Below, piece after piece: positions 57,501 to 64,000 of a DNA stretch of 64,000 nt. This stretch comes from Ficedula albicollis (Eukaryota > Chordata > Aves > Passeriformes > Muscicapidae). The stretch lies in assembly GCF_000247815.1 (NCBI RefSeq), contig NC_021674.1, positions 31,070,420 through 31,134,419 of the forward strand, given 5' to 3'. The position numbers and the translations under genes were made by a program. Position 1 is the stretch's first letter. Every line of letters starts with the position of its first letter. The notes beneath the pieces are model-generated. The model ran no database searches. It was not told the DNA's origin and saw only the letters and a program-made list of their open reading frames with translations.

Positions 57501-60500
57501 GAGGAACAACCTTCTCACCTGGGCAGGGGCTGGGTTTTTGTCAGCTTTAGGGGTGAAGTGCCACTTTGCTGAGGCTACGGGTTGGTGGGGTGTGTGTGTG
57601 CTGCAGGGACCCCAAATACCACACCTAGCCTTTCCTCACCAGCTGAAGAAAAGGGGCCACTGGAGCCAGGGAGTCCCCAAATACAGGTTATATTTGCTGG
57701 AGTGGGTAACTCAGCTGCTGCCTTGAGCATTTCCCAGCCCCCTACCAGACCCTGAGGGAGAGTCCCTGGCTTGTGGATCTCACCTTGCTGCTCTCTCTCT
57801 CCTCTTGCCCATGCCTCCGCTGATCCCAGGCACTGGAGGCATCCAAAGGGGCTGCAGACACCAGCTCCTCCATGTGGGAGGAAACCCTGAGCCCATCGGG
57901 GCTGCCACTGTGCACCACCCCGGGGCTCTTCTCTCCAGAGGGGCTGTGGAGCAGCTGGGCAGTGGTGGGAAGGCTGAATTTGGCCACTAGCACGTTGTTG
58001 GCTGATGAGAGGATGAGGGGACCGCCAGCAGTGGCGCTGGGGCTGGGCAAGCTGCCTGCCCTGCTGCCCGTCCCGTGGCTGGCACAGCTGCCTCCTGGTG
58101 GGCTCTGTGCCCGTCGCGCCTGTGCCCCATCCCAGATGGCCTGCAGTTCCTCCTCCTCCTCCTCAAACTGCCTGTGGGCAGGGTGGCAAACTTCCCTAGT
58201 GCCTGGAGCAGGGCTCTGGGGCTGTGGAGACCCCAGTGCCCACTCAAAGACAGAGAGCTGTGTGGGGGCAGCAGGGGAAGCTGGGGACCCTCCGGGCTGG
58301 CTGCTGCTGGCTGGCTGCTGTGCACAGGCGGGGCTGGGGATGGCTCCAGCCCTGCCTGGGATGCTGCCAGCGGGTGATCCAAGCTCTAGCCAAGCGGCTC
58401 TGTGATGCCTGGCCCTGCCAGTGGCAGTGGGGCTGTCATCCTGGCCAGAGCGGGTGGCCAGCTCATCCCCCACGGCGACACGGGACAGCTGGCTCGGCCT
58501 CAAGTCCAGAAGGTCTTTGCCGGCGCTGCTGGGGTGCTGCAGGTTCCGGCGCTCCTTCCCGGCACAGTGTGCCCTTCGCTGGCTGCAGCTGGGCTTGAAG
58601 CTCACCTCCTCAAACCACGTTTCTTGCTCGCTCTTGGGGGACACCCCCAGCCTCTTGCTGGGCCCCTGGGGACTGTGCCCGTCTTCCTGCCATCCAACTC
58701 CACACGTGCCTGTGGGCTTCCAAGGCCTCACCCCTCGATCCTGCCTCTGCTCCCGCCCCTCTGCCCCCTGCTGCCGTGCCGCAGCCCCTCGGCGGCACCC
58801 CAGCAGCACGGCATCCCGCGGCAGCTCCAGGCTGAGCACGGAGCCCAGGGAAACGCGGGGGCACGCCATTTCGGGGCTGGGGAGGCAGGGGCCCTGAGGG
58901 GCCGCCCCGCACTCGGCGTCGATGTCCTGCACCAGCGGGTTCCTGACGTAGAGGAGCAGCTCCCCGAGCTGGGGCCCAGCAGCAGCGGCCGCCGGCCCCC
59001 CCTTCCTCCAGCCGCACTTCTGGGGCCAGGTGTGGCTGGGGCCGTGGCGCTCGTCGGGCGCGGGCCGCAGGGAGCTGTCGCCCATGATGCCCCGCAGGGT
59101 GAGCAGCCGCGCCTGCTCGGCCCGGGCCTGCTCCCGCCGCTGCAGGCTGGGGAACAGACAGCCAGCCCCGGCCTTGGGCAGCGTGTGGGACACCGCCGGC
59201 CCGCCGCTGTGTGCTGCCGGGCGGCGCGCAGCCGCCGGCGGCCGCTTCGCAGAGCAGCTGCTCCGGGCCTCCACCCGCACCTGGGGAAACAGAGGAGAGA
59301 GGCGTGATCCCCGCGGCACCCTGTGCCAGCTGCCCCTCTCCGTGCTGCATCTGGGAAAGCAGGGAGCTGCGAGGGCAGGCAGACATGCTCACCGGCAGTA
59401 CATGCAGTGCTGGCAATGACAGAGCTTCACCTCAGTCTCCTGAGGGCTGCTCCCACACTGGTGCAGGCAGGGTAGAGGCAGACAAGGGAATCTGCCCATG
59501 GTGGAGACCCCCAGGTGTGGTAAAGCTGGGGCTGGCTCTGCCGTGCAGCTTTCCCCCGGCACTGCTGACCTCCAGGCCATCACTTTTGGGTGGCTACTGA
59601 GACAGCAGTCACTGCTGTCCATGCCTGCCGGCCCTGCATGCTCCAGGCAGTAAAGCAATGGCCAGGGACTGAGTGCTGACCCTTCCCCTCCCACTCCTTG
59701 CAGACCCTCTCCCAGGCTTCCACCGCTGCAAGAGTCTGCAGGAGCTGGAGCAGTGTATCCCTGTGTCCATTAGCCTGGACGGTGCCCATTACCAAAACCC
59801 TCCTGGCAGCCCAGCAGCCCCTCACCCTGCCTCAATGCCCTCCAGCCTCTCTGTTCCCCTGCCATCTCCCTTGGGCTACTGAGCCTGGCTGCCCTTAGGT
59901 CTGTGTGTGAGGAGCTCCTTTTGCACAAGCTGTGGAGCAACAAACAGATGCGAGCCCCAACAAATTCCCTGAGTCCCAGCCTCAGGGTCACAAGCCAAGC
60001 AACCTGGAGTGAGACCCCCACTCTACAAAATGTGCAACTCACACAGCCCCAAACACCCTTGTCCCCTTCAGCTGGCTACACAAGGAACTGCTGCTGCCCC
60101 CCAGCAATGGAGCAGGCAGGCTCTCCCACTGGCCACCAGCTAGCCATACCTCCCATGGCCACCAAAACTAGAATGAGGGGCCAAACTGCAGCAAGCCCTG
60201 CCTGAGCCCCCTTCTCACATGACCCAGCAACCCACACTCTGGACCCCACAGCACCAGAAGGGTTTTCTCTCTCCCAATGGACCACTGCCAGCAGGGGACA
60301 GCAGCATGGCCAGGAGGGTTGGTGGCAGGCAGGTTCATGCCATGCAGCCACTCTGCCCAGCATGCACAGCCTTTTCCAGGATGTTACCTCTTCAACCAGC
60401 TGGTGAGGTGCCTTTCTTTTTCGCTTTAAGCTACCCCAAGTGCTTCCTAAAAGCCCCTGGCAACGCTTCCAAAAGGTTTTGCAGCCTGAGTGTTTAGTGG

Positions 60501-63500
60501 CAGGGAGCTGAGCAAGGGGAGAGAAAGAGACACACAGAGAGGACAGCGTGGGCAAGGAGCTGCAGCAGGAGAGCACAGGCAAAGTGCGTGGCACAAGCCA
60601 GCCTCAGCCCTAAGGCATCACGCAGCATCAGCATGGCCAAAGGCCCCTCTCCTGAGACTCACACAGCCCCAGCTGCTCACTAAGAAACGGCCTGGAGGGG
60701 TCTCAGCTTGGGGGTTACCCTGCAGCCTCCCAGCCTGCATGGGGCACAGCTCGAGAGCTCCCTGGCTGCTTGCCCATGGCTCTGCCAAAGCTGCCCTCCC
60801 TCCCCCCGTACCGTGGGCAGTGCCTCCTCCCCCGGCTGCTCGCTGCTGGCCAGCAGCTGTGCCTTCTTCTTCTCGCCCTTCTTGCCGATGCTGAGGATGA
60901 GGCTGACTGTCTCCCCGAGACCACAGGGGCCCCGTGGTGGCAGCAGCAGCATGGAGGTCTCAACAGGATCCCAGCTGGCAGCCTCCTTGGGGGGTTCCAC
61001 ATCACGGGGTGTTTTGCTGCTGGGCTGCCCCCAGCTCTGCTCCGCTCCTGATGGGGCATCTGAGAGGGGTGATGTGGGTGGGGAGGTGGCTGTTTTCTCT
61101 GGAAGCTTGGGCTCTAATCTTTGCACAGGCTCGAGGAGGGAGCAGGGCATGAACTTCACTGGGCTGTGGATGCTTTCCAGGTGGGATGGAACATGTGAGG
61201 CACGCTGCTCCTGGGGAGCAAGGCAAGAGAGGGAACATGAAGGAAGGCTGCTGGAGCCAGACATTCTCTCAGGACAGCTTTCCCTTTGCCCTGCCTGAAC
61301 CCCAGAGACTCCCAGAGGTACACATCCCTCCCTTACTTCTGCACCACCCACCCCATCCAGTGCCTCTGGTACCCTCAGCCTCAAGGCTGGTCATTCTCCC
61401 TGACAGTCTCAGCATGGCTGGGTACTCACTTGACCAGTGAGGGATGTGCTCGAGAGGCTCTCCGGGTCCCTCCTGTCCTCCTGCCTGCTCCCCAGATCCT
61501 GCTGGTGCCTCTGTGCTCGCCAGCGCACCAGCACCCAGCCCAGCATGCTCTGCAGCTCCTCCAAGCGCTCCTTGATCTGAGGGGAGGAGAGATGCTGGGC
61601 AGCCTGCAAGGACTCCTGGCCCAGGGACACTGGCCCTACCAGGATATCTCACAACAGAGCAGTTAGGAGGTTTTTGGATACAGTCACAGTCACATCATTC
61701 AGATCTCAGGATCCACTGGATGAAACTTCTTCCTGCCCTGAGCAGCCCCAGGGATGCGTAGCTACCCCCATCCCACTTACTGGGGCTCTGCACCCACACT
61801 TTGCTCTTTCTTTCATGGTCTGTCCCCAGAGGACTTCAGGCAGAGCTGAGAATTTCCCCCGACCCTATTTGCCCCGTCCTTACTGTTGCACTCAGGTAGT
61901 GCTCCTCAGACACCAGCTGCTGCCCTGCTGCTGCTAGTGCCTCAAACTCCTTGAGTTTCTCTTCGATTCTCCTCTCCAGTTCCTCACAGGGAGTCTCCGG
62001 GAGACTGGAGCTCCTTGGGCTTTCAGAGAAGATCTGAGCCCGTGTGTCCTCTGTCCAGGAGCTGTGAGCACGTGAAAGACAGGTTGAGGAACAACCCAAC
62101 CCTTCTTCAGCCCTGCAGGCCCCAGGGAAGCCATTCCCATGCTCAGGAATAGCAGGAAGCAGCTCGGTGGGGTTGTGGCAAGGCTGTTGGGGCAGGACAA
62201 GATGCTGCAGGGCTGCCTCACAGCAGACAGCTGTGGTGCAACCCTGCATCCCAGGCTTCCCACGGGCACGCCTGGCTGCAGCTCCAGCACTGCCCACACA
62301 CTTGCCAATGCCATGCTCTCACCAGCTGCCCCTCCACCACCAGAGAAGCAACCCCAAGAGCTCGCTGCCACTTACATCATGGCTAAATAATCCTTGAAGA
62401 AGCGCCGGAGCTGGCTGGCCTGCTGCACGCGCAGCCGGGTCTCCCGCAGCAGCTCTCGCAGCCCTGCCCCGGCCCGCAGAGTCTCCTGCAGCTCCCGGCT
62501 GACGGGGCACTGCCCAGCGGGGCACAGCTCTTGCAGGCGGGCAGCTGTCCTCTCCAGCTCCTGCAGCTGCCCTTGCAGGCTCTGTGACACTGCATGCTGA
62601 AGAACACAAGGCAGGAAAGGTTTGAGATGCATCCAACCCCTCTGAATGCAGGCTGGACTCTTCCTGCATCCTGGGATGCAGGGACAGAGGATGGATGCCG
62701 GTACATGGACTCTGCAGTGGGCAGAGCTAGCCTCCGTGGAGAGCACAGGAATGGCACAGAACTGCCTGGCTTCCCTGCCCTGAGTGCATGAGTTGCTTCC
62801 CCACCAGTGGGAAGGCGAGGGAGGTGCTGGCAGCTGGGTGTTGGCACATGGGAGCTGATGCAAGCTCTGTCCCTTGCCTGGCCCATGCTATCAAAGGGGA
62901 GCAGAGCAGGCAGGTCCCAGCTCCACTGGAAAATTCCAGCCTGCCCTGTCACGCTGTGCCAAGGCTTACAACACCTGGGCCCCCGGAGGGGGGCCAGTGC
63001 CCCACTGGGACAGCTCAGCCAGCCGGGACACCTCCCTGGCAGCGCTCCCCTGACTCACCTCCATCTCCTGCTGGCGGCTCAGCAAGCCCTGCAGCCCTTG
63101 CAGGTCCTTCTCACTCTTCACCGTGGTGAAGCTGTTCTCTGCTAGGGCAATGTCTTGAGACAGCGCCTTGGCTCTGCTCTGCAGGGCCTCCAGCTGTGGG
63201 GATACCTTTGCCACCTGGATGGGCAGGAGAGGACACAGAGAGAGATTAGCCCCGGGGTAGAAGCCCCTGTGCTACCACCTGCCACACAGCCCCAGCCCAC
63301 CCCACCCTGCCACGCAGCTGCAAAAGGGCAGGTGCCAGCCATGGCAGAGACAAGGATACCAGCCTCACAGAGAGGGGTCCCCATGAATCCCAATGCCCTT
63401 GTGTCCCACTGAGGACAGCTGAAGCGTGTACCCTGTCCCAGTTAGCCAGCATGTCCAGCTGCAGATGAACCACCCTGTTGCATCCCCACTCCCTACCAGA

Positions 63501-63973
63501 CGCTCCAGGTTCTCCGTCTCTGCTGCCACCTCCATGACCCGCTCCCGCTCCTTTGCCACGTCATTCAGCATCTCCACGGCCTCCTGCAGCTCTCCCAAGG
63601 GGCAGCTCATGTCCTCACTGCTTGGAGACTTCTCAGCCTGGGCTGAGAGTGGGGGAAAACACCCCTGCGAGCCGCAACGCCCACTCCCTGGCTGAAGCCA
63701 GCAGAAACACCAGATGTAAGAGATGGGCAGTGACACTCCAGGCAGCTGGGCTGGAGGGGAGCACTCAGTAGGGTCCCCTTGCAAACCACAGCCCTTGGTC
63801 CACTCCTAGGTGGGTGTGATCCCAAGGGAAGCCTGGCCCCGCTGCTCACCGCTGCAGATTCCTGCTGGCTCCGTGCCTCCTCCTCTTGCAGGTCCTGCAG
63901 GAACTCAGACAGCACCAGGGAGTCCCGCAGATCTGCTGCCCGGTGCCGCAGGGCTGCCTGCACGTGTGCCAAC
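54551..63973 (-). CDS. Spectrin-repeat-like and PH-domain protein (5' partial)
   Basis: I do not recognise this as a named gene. Fourteen coding exons in order: 63850-63973, 63497-63637, 63059-63214, 62376-62596, 61884-62061, 61430-61576, 60812-61210, 57784-59280, 57251-57331, 56942-57028, 56724-56815, 56431-56516, 54996-55130, 54551-54786. All phases agree and they give 1,192 residues to the stop. The N-terminal 330 or so residues are heptad-rich helices like spectrin repeats (LRRFFKDYLAMISWTEDTRA, ELERRIEEKLKEFEALAAAG). About 630 residues of low-complexity linker follow. Then comes a beta-spectrin-type PH domain (MEGTLERKHVLQTGGRK, LCFYQDRRDSLK, LQDGSEYLLRAP, LMNEWVSKLQQ). The tail has RRRSYSFTS, SSYSVTLYIGEQ and ends FKKFFGKKE. 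Inference: a membrane-skeleton or scaffold protein binding lipid or partner through PH. It could be a divergent beta-spectrin (SPTBN4/5-like) or a separate family; the N-terminus is outside the window. Confidence 0.8.
55322..55512. repeat. 95-bp tandem duplication in a spectrin/PH gene intron
   Basis: Two copies (about 55322-55416 and 55417-55512) sharing CATGTACCTCTCTGGTCTGG and GAAAGTCACCTGCTGCTGCC, nearly identical apart from a short changed patch near the start. Confidence 0.95.
57402..57487. repeat. 42-bp tandem duplication in a spectrin/PH gene intron
   Basis: Two copies (57402-57443, 57444-57487) of GAGGTCTGTATGTCCCATCC followed by CTGGTGAGTAATGCCAAAGT, one substitution apart. Confidence 0.95.
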
Positions 63974-64000
63974 CTGTGGGGAGAGGTGCTCATCAGAGGT

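Noticed and set aside
57872..59307. Plus-strand frames over the large spectrin/PH exon
   Set aside because: The minus-strand frame has correct splice sites at both ends and joins in phase to the PH exons; the plus-strand frames do not.

Overview
This is a 64 kb piece of a vertebrate nuclear genome, almost certainly a bird and probably a songbird. The genes are multi-exon with GT/AG introns. The dispersed repeats are CR1 LINE fragments with the usual avian 3' ends, plus one LTR-like element of a type I associate with songbird genomes. The gene order SLC35B2 (+), HSP90AB1 (-), SLC29A1 (-) is the mirror image of the block I know from human 6p21.1.

Layout. 1-1799: GC-rich start, then non-coding flank or intron 1 of SLC35B2. 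1800-7250: SLC35B2 (Golgi PAPS transporter), with a nearly perfect 1,007-bp tandem duplication that doubles its second coding exon. 7250-9110: intergenic. 9110-16180: HSP90AB1, complete with 11 coding exons (725 codons plus stop), a TATA box and a non-coding first exon; one intron carries a tandem duplication that includes 48 bp of the neighbouring exon. 16200-18700: CpG-island promoter with two poly-G tracts, then two CR1 copies. 18700-27500: SLC29A1 (ENT1 nucleoside transporter), complete with 12 coding exons (447 codons plus stop), an LTR-like insertion in an intron, and a CpG-island promoter with a ZNF143-type motif and a poly-G tract. 28500-54200: about 26 kb with no protein gene I can support; it holds short tandem duplications, an old CR1 piece, a TA-rich microsatellite, a CTCF-like site and orphan CpG islands, two of which contain poly-G tracts of 617 and 627 bp. 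54250-64000: the 3' part (14 coding exons, 1,192 residues) of a minus-strand gene for a spectrin-repeat-like coiled-coil protein with a beta-spectrin-type PH domain; its 5' part lies beyond the right edge.

The three named genes have unrelated jobs: sulfate donor import into the Golgi, cytosolic chaperoning, and plasma-membrane nucleoside transport. They are a conserved neighbourhood rather than a pathway.

The most unusual things are five pure poly-G tracts (1,600 bp in all, every one G on the + strand and every one in a CpG island), at least ten very similar two- or three-copy local tandem duplications (several spanning exon/intron borders), and the spectrin/PH gene, which I could not match to a named mammalian gene at this locus. 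Assembly error is a live explanation for the poly-G tracts and the 1-kb duplication.
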